DNA of 64,000 nt from Lachnoanaerobaculum sanguinis (GTDB lineage Bacteria > Bacillota > Clostridia > Lachnospirales > Lachnospiraceae): positions 1 to 64,000 of the forward strand of contig NZ_BTHK01000006.1 in assembly GCF_033242365.1 (NCBI RefSeq), given 5' to 3'. The notes under the pieces were generated by a model. That model did no database searches. It saw nothing but the letters and a program-made list of their open reading frames with translations, and was not told where the DNA came from. The position numbers were made by a program, and so were the translations under genes. The stretch's first letter is position 1. Every line of letters starts with the position of its first letter. Of the stretch, positions 1 through 8,187 are shown piece after piece.

Positions 1-129
1 TACATTATAACATGTAACGGAGAAAGATGGTTGTCGTTAGCCATCTTTTTTTATGCAAAAACTTAGGGAGGAGTGACTCGTTTTGAGTTACTCCTCCCTC
101 TTTTATAGCTGCCATTTCCCGACAGCCCC
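1..129 (-). mobile_element. Terminal end of an IS1182-like element running off the left edge
   Basis: Read on the minus strand, this stretch begins GGGGCTGTCGGGAAATG and then carries two hairpins followed by the palindrome ending ATGTAAC. The same order and nearly the same sequence occur on the plus strand at 27229-27360, where it leads directly into the first codons of an IS1182-type transposase. I infer that this is the 5' leader and terminal repeat of a second copy, whose transposase would start just beyond base 1. The end GACAGCCCC lies at 121-129. Whether the copy to the left is intact cannot be seen. Confidence 0.65.
65..99. terminator. Strong GC-rich hairpin, bidirectional terminator
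   Basis: AGGGAGGAGTGACTC pairs with GAGTTACTCCTCCCT around a TTTT loop, and T-rich runs follow on both strands. It lies downstream of the alcohol dehydrogenase stop, so it can end that operon. It is also part of the IS leader, where it would stop outside transcription from entering the transposase gene. A second hairpin with the ATGG/CCAT core lies at about 26-48. Confidence 0.75.
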
Positions 130-137
130 TTTTTACA

Positions 138-1340
138 TTATCTTGCAGCCATATAGATATTGTACATATCATTATAATCAAGTGATTTAAAACTTCCTAT
201 ACTTCTTGATTTCTTATAGGAACAGTTTATTGCCAAGTCCTCACAGTCTTTTTCACTTACCTCTCTGTTAAGAAGCTCATGTAAACTTACAGGCATTCCG
301 ACAGATTTGAAAAACTCAACAGTCTTTTCAATACCTATATCAGCTGCCTTTTTATCATCAGTCTCAACTACTCCATATACCTTTCTTGCAAAATTTGCAA
401 ATCGCTCTATATTTTCATTCTTTACATAGTTTGCCCAAGAAGCAAAAATTGCACTAAGTGTAGCACCATGTGTTGAATCATAAAGTGATGATATAGCCAT
501 TCCAAGCTGATGGCATGACCAGTCACCGTCTCTTGGAGTATCACCTTTTGCTCCAAGACCTGTAAGACCAATATGTGATACACTTCCGCACCACATAACT
601 TCACTCATAGCTTCATAGTCGGTTGGATTTTTTACAGCCTTCGGTCCGAATTTTATAATATCTCTAAAGAGTCCCTCTGCCATCTCATCTGTCAAATGAT
701 TGCCCAGAATATTAGTAAAATACCTCTCAGATGTGTGCATGAAGATATCTGCCGCACCGGCACCTATCTGATACTTCGGTAATGTATAGGTAAGCTCCGG
801 ATCCATTATCGCAAACTTACATCTGTTAAAATCAGTTGTAATTCCCTTCTTTATATGGCTTCCGGTTACATCATCGGTAAGTACGGCTGAGTCACTGGTC
901 TCGGAACCCGCTGCGGCAATAGTCAAAACGGTACCTATCGGAAGAGATTTTTCCACCTTCTTTCTTTGAAAGAAAAACTCTTCTATATCGGTATCGGGAC
1001 TTGCCACACCTATTGCAACAAACTTTGCGGTATCTATTACACTTCCACCACCTATCGCCAGTACAAACTCGGCCCCGAACTTGACAGCCTCCTTTGTCAT
1101 CTCCTTTGCTTTACTTAAAAGCGGATTCGGCACCACACCTCCAAGCAAGAGTACATCTATACCTTCAGCCTTTATCTTTTCTTCTACCAAATCAAGCAGA
1201 CCGCTTTTCTTTGCACTGTTTCCGCCAAAGATAACTGCAACCTTCTTTACTCCGAACTCTTTTATCAAACTTCCTATGTCATTCCTTGTTCCTGCTCCGA
1301 AAACAATCCTTGTAGGTGAATAATAATTAAACTTTTGCAT
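138..1340 (-). CDS. Iron-containing alcohol dehydrogenase
   Basis: This 400-residue protein fits the length of type III (iron-dependent) alcohol dehydrogenases of the butanol dehydrogenase/YqhD kind, which reduce aldehydes with NAD(P)H in the cytoplasm. The nucleotide-binding GGGS segment (AIGGGSVID) is near residue 98. The metal ligands are readable as Asp and His in GAGAADIFMHTSERYF, and two later histidines in WSCHQLGMAISSLYDSTHG. It lies 8 bases downstream of the TRAP solute-binding gene on the same strand and is probably co-transcribed with it. Substrate cannot be assigned from sequence. Confidence 0.9.
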   Translation of the reverse strand: MQKFNYYSPTRIVFGAGTRNDIGSLIKEFGVKKVAVIFGGNSAKKSGLLDLVEEKIKAEGIDVLLLGGVVPNPLLSKAKEMTKEAVKFGAEFVLAIGGGSVIDTAKFVAIGVASPDTDIEEFFFQRKKVEKSLPIGTVLTIAAAGSETSDSAVLTDDVTGSHIKKGITTDFNRCKFAIMDPELTYTLPKYQIGAGAADIFMHTSERYFTNILGNHLTDEMAEGLFRDIIKFGPKAVKNPTDYEAMSEVMWCGSVSHIGLTGLGAKGDTPRDGDWSCHQLGMAISSLYDSTHGATLSAIFASWANYVKNENIERFANFARKVYGVVETDDKKAADIGIEKTVEFFKSVGMPVSLHELLNREVSEKDCEDLAINCSYKKSRSIGSFKSLDYNDMYNIYMAAR

Positions 1341-1348
1341 ATACTACC

Positions 1349-2335
1349 TCACTTTTCATTTATTCTATTTATCAAGTCCATATAGTCCTTGCAGTATTTT
1401 TCATAAAGGGGCTCCAAGATTTTCTTAAAATTTGCTCTATCCTCGCCTGATAAAGTATTTATCTCTATACCTTTATCTACAAGCTCCTTCTCATATATCT
1501 TTTCCTGTTTTGCCCAGATTTCTCTCTCATAAATACTGCTCTCTATGGCAGCCTCTTTTATAATTGCCCTGTCTTCTTCTGAAAGTTTACTCCATGTCAC
1601 ATCAGAGCAAAGTTGCATTTCAGGAACTCTGGTATGCTCATCCTTTGTGTAATATTTCGCATATTGATAATGCATTGCCGATATATAAGACGGAATATTA
1701 TTCTCCGCACCGTCTATCACACCTCTTTCAAGAGAAGCGTAAACCAGACTGTACTCCTGTGCCACCGGCTCAGCTCCCAAAGCTCTAATCATATCCTTCA
1801 TAAGGTCTGATTGCTGCACTCTGATTTTCAATCCCGACAGATCCGATATATCTTCTATCGGTCTTACATTGTTATAGAAGTTTCTCGCACCGGCAGTATA
1901 AAATGATAAAGGCTCAATGCCGGAACCCTTAAACTGTGCAAGGATTTCATCGCCTATCTCGCTGTAAAGTACATTCCACATATGCTCCTCATCCCTGTAT
2001 AAATAAGGCATCTGCAAAACATTCAAAACCGCAATATCGTTTGAGAGCGGTGAAATAGATGCTCTGGTAAAATCAATTCCTCCAAACTTCAGCTGTTTTA
2101 TAACACTCAGCTCGTCTCCAAGCTTTCCGTCATATACTACTTCTATTACTATTCTCCCCTTGCTCTTTTCCTCTACAAGTCTTGCAAACTCAAATGCTCC
2201 CAATGTAGTCGGATAATCCTTCGGGTGGTTTTCCGCATATGTAAAAACATACTCTGTGGCCGGATTTTTTCTCACGCATGAAGTATTAATAATCATAACG
2301 GAAATGATAAAAAACCATATCAGTTTTCTTTTCAT
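1349..2335 (-). CDS. TRAP transporter solute-binding lipoprotein, DctP family (orphan)
   Basis: The protein has 328 residues. The N-terminus is a lipoprotein signal with lipobox-like INTSC, so the mature protein should be anchored on the outer face of the membrane. The body is a DctP-type organic-acid binder. The segment GLKIRVQQSDLMKDMIRALGA carries the conserved Arg that usually contacts the substrate carboxylate, and the later GVIDGAENN is typical of the family. No DctQ or DctM gene is adjacent; the complete TRAP set at 18156-21100 has its own binder. Its start overlaps the stop of the YcxB-like gene by 4 bases, which suggests translational coupling. It may lend specificity to another TRAP permease or act as a sensor; both are inference. 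Confidence 0.85.
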   Translation of the reverse strand: MKRKLIWFFIISVMIINTSCVRKNPATEYVFTYAENHPKDYPTTLGAFEFARLVEEKSKGRIVIEVVYDGKLGDELSVIKQLKFGGIDFTRASISPLSNDIAVLNVLQMPYLYRDEEHMWNVLYSEIGDEILAQFKGSGIEPLSFYTAGARNFYNNVRPIEDISDLSGLKIRVQQSDLMKDMIRALGAEPVAQEYSLVYASLERGVIDGAENNIPSYISAMHYQYAKYYTKDEHTRVPEMQLCSDVTWSKLSEEDRAIIKEAAIESSIYEREIWAKQEKIYEKELVDKGIEINTLSGEDRANFKKILEPLYEKYCKDYMDLINRINEK

Positions 2336-2799
2336 CTTTTTATTTTTCCCAAAATATCATTAAATATTTTTTTGTAATCTTTACCTACGATTCTCTTTGT
2401 CAGAATATATCCGTTTGTATTGTCGGTAAAAATTATAAGCATACCCGGAAATCTCTTTCCGGCTTTGACCCTACTCCAGTCAATATACTCGTGCTTCCCC
2501 TCCACCTCTACGGTTATTCCTTTTTCACCAATTTCAAGTGTCAGTTCCTTGAGAGTATTTACATTCCCTCTCGCCCTGTTATACATCATAAAAGGTTGAA
2601 AGAGCACGAAGAAAAGTACGGCAAATACAAGTATTACTCTAAGAAAATTATTGGCTTCATGCCATCTTGAAATTATAAGCGCAAGCATTGCAAACGTAAA
2701 AATAATATTCACGATTCCCGCAAGTGAAGAATATAGAAAAAAGAAAGACAGCTTAAACAACTCAAAAGCTGTATTCTTGTAGTGAAATTTGTAATTCAT
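2332..2799 (-). CDS. YcxB-like membrane protein
   Basis: This 155-residue protein has two hydrophobic helices in its first half (about residues 13-42 and 52-72). A cytosolic C-terminal domain follows, with the pattern seen in YcxB-like proteins: a strand-rich EKGITVEVEGKHEYIDWSRV segment and a short IIFTDNTNGYIL core. Function in the family is unknown. It is the first gene of a three-gene unit with the DctP-type lipoprotein and the alcohol dehydrogenase. The start ATG at 2799 is preceded by GGAGGCCCT. Confidence 0.7.
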   Translation of the reverse strand: MNYKFHYKNTAFELFKLSFFFLYSSLAGIVNIIFTFAMLALIISRWHEANNFLRVILVFAVLFFVLFQPFMMYNRARGNVNTLKELTLEIGEKGITVEVEGKHEYIDWSRVKAGKRFPGMLIIFTDNTNGYILTKRIVGKDYKKIFNDILGKIKR

Positions 2800-2880
2800 A
2801 GGGCCTCCATGTATTAGTGTTATATAACTATTCTATATCAAAAATATCAGGTTGGCAAATAGCGTTTCTCACGCAAAAAG

Positions 2881-2908
2881 ACGGGTTGAATTTCAACCCG
2901 TCCATGAT
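2881..2908 (-). terminator. Terminator of the major SipW-type surface protein gene
   Basis: GACGGGTTGAA and TTCAACCCGTC form a perfect 11-bp stem with almost no loop. On the minus strand TTTTTGCG follows. It lies 31 bases past the stop of the 2939-3952 gene. Confidence 0.85.
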
Positions 2909-2938
2909 GTCAAAGCCTTTTCTATTACTTTTTTGTTA

Positions 2939-3952
2939 TTACTTAGCAGCCTTATTCTGGTTTACTAAGATATTTGTTGTTCCTGCATCCTTGCCTGCAT
3001 TGAACTGATCCCAAAGAAGATCCATTGAAAGCTGAACGCCCTTGCCCTGGCTTAACTTATCATCTTTATCTGTTCTGTTCTCTGTTGTACCTGTTGTGTA
3101 AACACCCTTTGCATCAGGATCCATAGCTACACCAACGAAGATATCAAGTCTTTGATCTGTAGCAGGTGCACACTTAATAATATTGTTCTGTAAAGCCTGC
3201 TTTAAGTCTACATCATCAAGAGCTGACAATCTAACGAAGTCAACGCCTCCAACTGTGAAGAATCTGTCATCACTAGGTACTTCGCTTGCTACAGCCTTAG
3301 CAAGTTTGAATGTATCTTCATTTCCTGTATTCTTAGGATTGTACTGCTCTCTGTGAATATATACTGCAACACCGATCATATCCTCAAGATTTCCCATATC
3401 TTTCTTATCAAGTGTCTTTGCCTCAAACTTAATATTGCTGAGCTTTGCTGCGATATCACCGACATTTACGATATCTGAACGGAATACCTGTGCATATCCC
3501 GGATACATATTGTCAACTGTTATCTGAATCTTACCGCTTGCGTCTGTAACTGCCTTATTGTAAGGACCTACCTTCTTTGATAATCCCTCTTTATCTACGA
3601 GCTCTGCATTGAAATCAACACTGTTGTATCCCTTTGCTCTGTCTTTGTAAGCATCAACTGTTCCCGGAGCCGCAATACTGTTGTAATCCTTAGGACCTCT
3701 TAAGAAGAACTGATCTCCAACGAATCCTGACTCATCTATACCGTCTACGATTGACCATCCTGCGCCCTTCATTGTCTCATCTGAGTACTGTCCGTATAAT
3801 CCGAGGTCAACGAATCTTACACCGAAATCTCCGGTTGTTGCCTTAGTTGTTACGTTTAATGAATCTGTCCAATAAGCATAACCTGTTCCTGCCAATACCA
3901 ATCCTAATGCTACTATTCCACCAACTAATGTGTTTCTTCTTGATTTTCTCAT
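2939..3952 (-). CDS. SipW-dependent-type signal peptide protein (TasA/camelysin-like candidate structural subunit)
   Basis: This 337-residue protein starts with Lys/Arg residues and a hydrophobic stretch ending GTGYAYWTDSLNV. That Ala-Tyr-Trp segment before the predicted cut is typical of precursors cleaved by SipW-class signal peptidases, such as TasA and camelysin. The mature part has no transmembrane helix, no sortase motif and looks strand-rich with many Asp/Gly turns. It is last in the secretion module but separated from DUF5305 by 173 bases, has a very strong AGGAGG site and its own terminator, so it may be expressed most highly. Calling it a fibre subunit is inference from family and context. 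Confidence 0.75.
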   Translation of the reverse strand: MRKSRRNTLVGGIVALGLVLAGTGYAYWTDSLNVTTKATTGDFGVRFVDLGLYGQYSDETMKGAGWSIVDGIDESGFVGDQFFLRGPKDYNSIAAPGTVDAYKDRAKGYNSVDFNAELVDKEGLSKKVGPYNKAVTDASGKIQITVDNMYPGYAQVFRSDIVNVGDIAAKLSNIKFEAKTLDKKDMGNLEDMIGVAVYIHREQYNPKNTGNEDTFKLAKAVASEVPSDDRFFTVGGVDFVRLSALDDVDLKQALQNNIIKCAPATDQRLDIFVGVAMDPDAKGVYTTGTTENRTDKDDKLSQGKGVQLSMDLLWDQFNAGKDAGTTNILVNQNKAAK

Positions 3953-4125
3953 CTTTTCCTCCTAAAAATCGGATATTAAATTGTGAATCATGATTTCAAC
4001 TTTTGAAAAACGGATATTTTCTCGTTTTTCACTTATGTTCCAATTGTATAGCATTTGTTACATTTATAAAATGTACTCAAGTCATAATTTGGAATACCAC
4101 TAAAGTAGTATATGAGTAATCAAAT
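3953..4125 (-). promoter_or_regulatory. Leader of the major SipW-type gene with two inverted repeats
   Basis: The gap before the 3952 start holds a perfect 9-bp inverted repeat, TGAAAAACG/CGTTTTTCA (4004-4031), and a near-palindrome TGAATCATGATTTCA (3984-3998). The ribosome site TTAGGAGGAAAAG precedes ATG. An AT-rich TACAAT-like -10 lies near 4054 on the minus strand. These may be a stabilising 5' hairpin and a binding site for the module's LuxR-type regulator; that role is inference. Confidence 0.45.
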
Positions 4126-5229
4126 CTAGACATTACTCTCAAAGAAGTATATATAATCCTTTGAAAGTATATATATCTTACCGTCCTTGGGCAGCTCTTT
4201 TTCACCTTCAATATAAAGTACGGGCTCTCTGATTTCATCTGCCAATTCTATCAGATCTGTAATACTTTTTACTCTTATTTCAGACTTTTGCGAAATATCG
4301 GGCAGATTTTCAATACAAACCATTCTGCTGCCGTACTTTCTCATCAACTCTGAAAGTTTCTTTTGTTCAAGTTCTTTTCCCTCCATATTTGCAGTAAAGA
4401 ATCTTACAAATACAAGAATACCGGCAGCTACAAAAAGTAATAATATAAATATCGCATAAGAACTGAAAGCAGGCATAACATTAACAAGATTTGATTCTTT
4501 AATATCACCGCTGTCCTCCACCGGCTCGGCCTTTCTTATTTCATAGAACTTATCATTGTTTATAGGTATATCAATTCTGTATGAAAACGGCTTTTCCTCT
4601 CCGTCCACAATATATTTTCCGCTAAGCTCAACGTAGAAATCCTTTCCCGTTTCTCCGCCAAGTGCATTTTCTATCTCCTGTGCATAATTTCTGTATGCCG
4701 CTCTGTCTATACTCAGACTTTCATTTATTGAGGCGCTGCTTGTAACGCTCTCAATCACCCTGCCCTCAATAATAGGATATATTTTTTCATACACCGGAAC
4801 CTTCTCTTCATCTTTTCCTGTTTGATACCCTTCAAGTACAGCCCGTATAATATAATCTCCGGATATGCTTAAAGCATTTGTCATAGCAAGTTCCGACTTA
4901 AAATCAATATTTATAAAATCCGTAATTGCGCTTGGATATACTCTTCCTTCTTCCAGAAATTCTTCTTCAAAAATATTGTTTTCTTTCAGATGTACCCTAT
5001 AAGAGGCACCTGTTGTTATGTTATAGGAATTTACAACCACTTCCTCTGTTCGGGTATGTGGTCTTATATTTATAAATAAGAGTATCGCACTTACAAGACA
5101 CAATATACCGCCTAAGACATATAGAAAAAATCTTGTATTTTTTGTCAGCTTAAAATCATCTTTTTTATCCTGCTCCAAGGTATGTACATCTTTTGTCTTT
5201 TTCCTGTTATATTTTATGATTTTCTTCAT
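4126..5229 (-). CDS. DUF5305 family membrane protein
   Basis: This 367-residue protein has a charged N-terminus, one membrane helix near residues 32-53, a long outside domain and a second helix near 255-277, then a cytosolic tail of about 90 residues. The outside domain, with YNITTGASYRVHLKENNIF and many beta strands, matches what is known of DUF5305 proteins, often found beside archaeal/SipW-type signal peptidases. Its start overlaps the signal peptidase stop by one base, so the two are probably translated together. It could help present or assemble the SipW substrates. No catalytic motif is visible. Confidence 0.7.
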   Translation of the reverse strand: MKKIIKYNRKKTKDVHTLEQDKKDDFKLTKNTRFFLYVLGGILCLVSAILLFINIRPHTRTEEVVVNSYNITTGASYRVHLKENNIFEEEFLEEGRVYPSAITDFINIDFKSELAMTNALSISGDYIIRAVLEGYQTGKDEEKVPVYEKIYPIIEGRVIESVTSSASINESLSIDRAAYRNYAQEIENALGGETGKDFYVELSGKYIVDGEEKPFSYRIDIPINNDKFYEIRKAEPVEDSGDIKESNLVNVMPAFSSYAIFILLLFVAAGILVFVRFFTANMEGKELEQKKLSELMRKYGSRMVCIENLPDISQKSEIRVKSITDLIELADEIREPVLYIEGEKELPKDGKIYILSKDYIYFFESNV

Positions 5230-6422
5230 CAGTTGTCTATAACTCCCTCCGGAATTTTATCCTGTCCTTTCAGTATCAATGTCGGCAAACCGAGCTTAGG
5301 TACAACTTTTATCACTGTACCCTTTATATCATTCGGTTGTACTTTCTCTTCATCGATGGCATTATTATTATCCCCCTTAGTCTCAAAACTCAAATTCCCC
5401 GCTTCATCTTTTAAAACTTCTTTAATTCTATGGGTTATTATGATATTACCCCGCTTAAAGTTTATAATATCACCTTTTGAAAGCTCATATATCTCGTCTT
5501 CATTTGATATTTTATGTATCAACACCACATCTCCCGGCATTATTAGAGGTTCCATACTTCCTGTAAGTATCACGGAAGGATATACCGGAAATACTCCCAC
5601 GCAAAACCAGGCAAAAGCTGTTGCTGCTAAAAGTGAAATCAGATACATCACATCGCTTTTTTTATCTTCACTTCTCTTTCTTACAGTTGCAAAAACATGG
5701 TCCGATATAAACATGGCATAGACAATCGGAAAAGCGATTCCTATGGATCCGTCAAGAAGCCACGACAATTCAGGCAATACAGGAAAGCATTTTTCAAAAA
5801 TCTGTATTATCCCGATATACACTACACTTGGCAGCACACCTCCATAGAATACAAATACCGACATAAGAATGTTCTTTGCCGCTATCGGCAATAAAATCTG
5901 TGTACTGTATATAAACAATTCTTTAAACTCTTTTATGGCCAAAAGATTTCCAAAATTGATTTCAACCAGACACATTATTATTGTTATTAAAAATACAGCT
6001 GTTCTCTTATATTTTAAAGTTTTACATGCCGATGCAAAAGAGTAATACCTTATCATCTCCTTTGCCGTAATTGCCGGTATTATCGTCAATGCATTTACAA
6101 ATATTCCCGGAAGCGATGTATCGTAGGGGCTGGCCCCCAGCTTTTTCATAAATACCGCCGGAACAAATTTCAGTGCTATAAATATTATTCCCCCTGATAA
6201 ACCGTATCCTACAAGATATCTGCTTGCAGGATTTTTTACCGGTATATAAAGCCATGGTAAAATAAAAAGCATAATGCCTATCAGTATGCACCAATATAAA
6301 GACACAATAAAAGGCATCTCTAAGGTCTTTACTTTAATATATGGTAAGGCCGGAATTATTACACATAGTAAAAGTATACTTGCATAAATAATATATCTTT
6401 TTTCAAGGCTTATCTTTTTCAT
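5229..6422 (-). CDS. sipW: SipW-class (S26B) signal peptidase I with multi-helix N-terminal region
   Basis: Counting from an in-frame GTG at 6461, the catalytic serine is Ser302 in ILTGSMEPLIMPGDVV, the general base is His344 in IIITHRIKEV, and an Asp follows at 364 in KGDNNNAID. Ser with His instead of Lys marks the ER/archaeal/SipW class. About 280 residues of hydrophobic helices precede the catalytic domain, far more than in Bacillus SipW (about 190 residues in total). I prefer the ATG at 6422 because it lies one base after the upstream stop at 6424-6426 (TGATATG), which allows reinitiation. Its likely substrates are the three SipW-type precursors in the same operon. Confidence 0.85.
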   Translation of the reverse strand: MKKISLEKRYIIYASILLLCVIIPALPYIKVKTLEMPFIVSLYWCILIGIMLFILPWLYIPVKNPASRYLVGYGLSGGIIFIALKFVPAVFMKKLGASPYDTSLPGIFVNALTIIPAITAKEMIRYYSFASACKTLKYKRTAVFLITIIMCLVEINFGNLLAIKEFKELFIYSTQILLPIAAKNILMSVFVFYGGVLPSVVYIGIIQIFEKCFPVLPELSWLLDGSIGIAFPIVYAMFISDHVFATVRKRSEDKKSDVMYLISLLAATAFAWFCVGVFPVYPSVILTGSMEPLIMPGDVVLIHKISNEDEIYELSKGDIINFKRGNIIITHRIKEVLKDEAGNLSFETKGDNNNAIDEEKVQPNDIKGTVIKVVPKLGLPTLILKGQDKIPEGVIDN

Positions 6423-6423
6423 A

Positions 6424-6717
6424 TCATTTGGATTCAGTAATGTTCTCAGACTTATCTTCACCTAAAGATTTCTCGGGTTCCTGTGTAATTTCTTTAGACT
6501 TTTCAGGTCTTATAACAAGGTCCCTTTGATCAGGTTTGATATTATCTCTTTGTTCGGATTTTTGAACCGTTTCTTCTTTTACTTCTATTTGTGCTTCATA
6601 AACAAAGGCAACATTGGCCTTTACCTTTAGCTCATCCTTCCAGTATGCCCATGAAGTCAGGCAGAATATTAAAGCCATTGCCGATGCGGCTATACATAAA
6701 CAAATTCTTTTTTTCAT
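6424..6717 (-). CDS. Small protein: SipW-type signal peptide plus charged tail
   Basis: The 97-residue product has a signal ending CLTSWAYWKDELKVKANV, the Ala-Tyr-Trp pattern shared with the large surface protein. After about 25 residues of mature-like sequence, the remainder (roughly residues 46-97) is a Glu/Lys/Ser-rich low-complexity tail with no cysteine and little sign of a fold. It sits 9 bases after the 254-residue gene and abuts the signal peptidase gene. It might be a minor subunit, a linker or a secreted peptide; no function can be assigned. Confidence 0.7.
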   Translation of the reverse strand: MKKRICLCIAASAMALIFCLTSWAYWKDELKVKANVAFVYEAQIEVKEETVQKSEQRDNIKPDQRDLVIRPEKSKEITQEPEKSLGEDKSENITESK

Positions 6718-6726
6718 ATTCCTCTC

Positions 6727-7491
6727 CTATTTACCGCCGTCCTGCACCTTAGATCCTCCCTGAAATACATCAAAAGGTATATCACAGGAATATGTCACCA
6801 CTACGCCGTTTCCTACTGAAGCTACAAGGTTTCCTTCATTAAAATCAAGATCAAGGCTTTCCTGCACTTTCTCACTGTTTATAATGAAGCTTACAGGCAG
6901 TTCAAGTATTTTTTCCACACTTTCCGCCTTGAGTTTCAGATAAATCTGTCCGCTAAACTCATCTTTTCCTTCTTCACTCAAAGTCTTGTATACTTCAAAC
7001 TGTAGAGGTTGCATAAAAGCAGCCTCATCTTCTCCAAGAGAATATGCCGCTCCTTCATATGCAAGCACAGCCTTATCCGCTCTCAACTCCAAGTCCTCTC
7101 CTGTCTTTGTAATATCAAGCTTTGTATAATTTAATTTATTTACGGTGCTTCCTTGTGAGGTTGTAAGAGGAAAATCCAATTTCAAGAGCTTTCCCTCAAG
7201 TAATGAATTCACAGGCAAACCCTCAGTAAATGTAATCTCAACTTCCTTATCTGTTGTACTGAACTCGGCATCTATCAAAGTTTCATTATTTCCGCTTTCA
7301 TCAGTCAGATACACCGAATACTTCTCATCGGAATTTCCGGCAAATAATATATCCATAACTCCGCTCGTCATCTTCATTTCTGCCGATAAAGCGGAATGCC
7401 AGCTTGAATAAGCTCTGCCTATTGCCGCCAATCCGAAAAATAAAATCAAAAAAACAAACGGTTTCTTTAAAAACTTTCTATTACTGTGCAT
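6727..7491 (-). CDS. SipW-type exported protein (254 residues)
   Basis: The N-terminus is basic and hydrophobic, followed by AIGRAYSSWHSALSAEM, a variant of the SipW-type cleavage region. The mature portion is rich in beta-prone segments, such as EKYSVYLTDESG and KLLKLDFPLTTS, and ends with a Gly/Asp-rich tail. There are no further membrane helices and no LPXTG signal. It is the first structural gene after the two-component pair, 25 bases from the regulator. It is probably a second subunit or an accessory protein of the exported structure. This is inferred from the signal and the neighbours. Confidence 0.7.
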   Translation of the reverse strand: MHSNRKFLKKPFVFLILFFGLAAIGRAYSSWHSALSAEMKMTSGVMDILFAGNSDEKYSVYLTDESGNNETLIDAEFSTTDKEVEITFTEGLPVNSLLEGKLLKLDFPLTTSQGSTVNKLNYTKLDITKTGEDLELRADKAVLAYEGAAYSLGEDEAAFMQPLQFEVYKTLSEEGKDEFSGQIYLKLKAESVEKILELPVSFIINSEKVQESLDLDFNEGNLVASVGNGVVVTYSCDIPFDVFQGGSKVQDGGK

Positions 7492-7516
7492 AACTCTCCT
7501 ATCCTATATATGATTT

Positions 7517-8173
7517 TTATAAATTACGGCTTGTGTCGGCCGAATTAAATGCCAATTCAAATTTTTCAATATTTCGTTCAACAAATACCAATACTTCCGT
7601 TCTGCTGTACATATCAAGCTTACCGAATATATTTGAAATATGTTTCTTTACTGTACCTTCAGATACAAACAAGTCCTCTGCAATTTTGACATTTGTATAC
7701 CCCTCTCTTAAAAGCAGTGCGACTTCCAGTTCTCTTTTTGTCAGAGCTTCTATCTTTTTTTCTTCTTCCGTAAAGCTTCCCATATTGTCAACCAGGTCTG
7801 AAGAGTAGAACTTTCCTCCCCTGTCAACAACTTTAAGGCTATACATAATATCGTCTATAAACGCATCTTTTAATACATATGCATCTATCCCGAGATTTTT
7901 TGCCTTTACAAAATCACTTTCACTTGAAGATGAAGTTATTACAAATGTCTTTATAGCTTTATCATGTCTTTGTACCCACTCCAAAAATTCAAATCCGCTC
8001 TCATTATGTAAATGCAAATCCACAAATGCCATATCTACCGGTTTATGCTCTACCAAATCGATGGCTTCACCGACAGTGCCCGCCTGCAAGGTTTCCTCCT
8101 CCGGCTTATGAAGTTTTATAATTGATTCCAGTCCCTGTCTTGCAATAGGGTGATCGTCTAAAACAAGTACCAT
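7517..8173 (-). CDS. NarL/LuxR-family response regulator
   Basis: This 218-residue protein has a receiver domain with the acidic pair near residues 6-7 (LDDHP), phospho-acceptor Asp52 in FVDLHL, and a conserved Lys in YVLKDA. A C-terminal LuxR-type helix-turn-helix follows, from LTKRELEVALLLREGYTN to SEGTVKKHISNIFGKLD. It lies 14 bases after the kinase gene and directly ahead of the SipW-type genes, so it most likely controls this module. Candidate inverted-repeat sites exist at 9890-9932 and 3984-4031. Confidence 0.9.
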   Translation of the reverse strand: MVLVLDDHPIARQGLESIIKLHKPEEETLQAGTVGEAIDLVEHKPVDMAFVDLHLHNESGFEFLEWVQRHDKAIKTFVITSSSSESDFVKAKNLGIDAYVLKDAFIDDIMYSLKVVDRGGKFYSSDLVDNMGSFTEEEKKIEALTKRELEVALLLREGYTNVKIAEDLFVSEGTVKKHISNIFGKLDMYSRTEVLVFVERNIEKFELAFNSADTSRNL

Positions 8174-8187
8174 ATTCCGTCCTCCTG

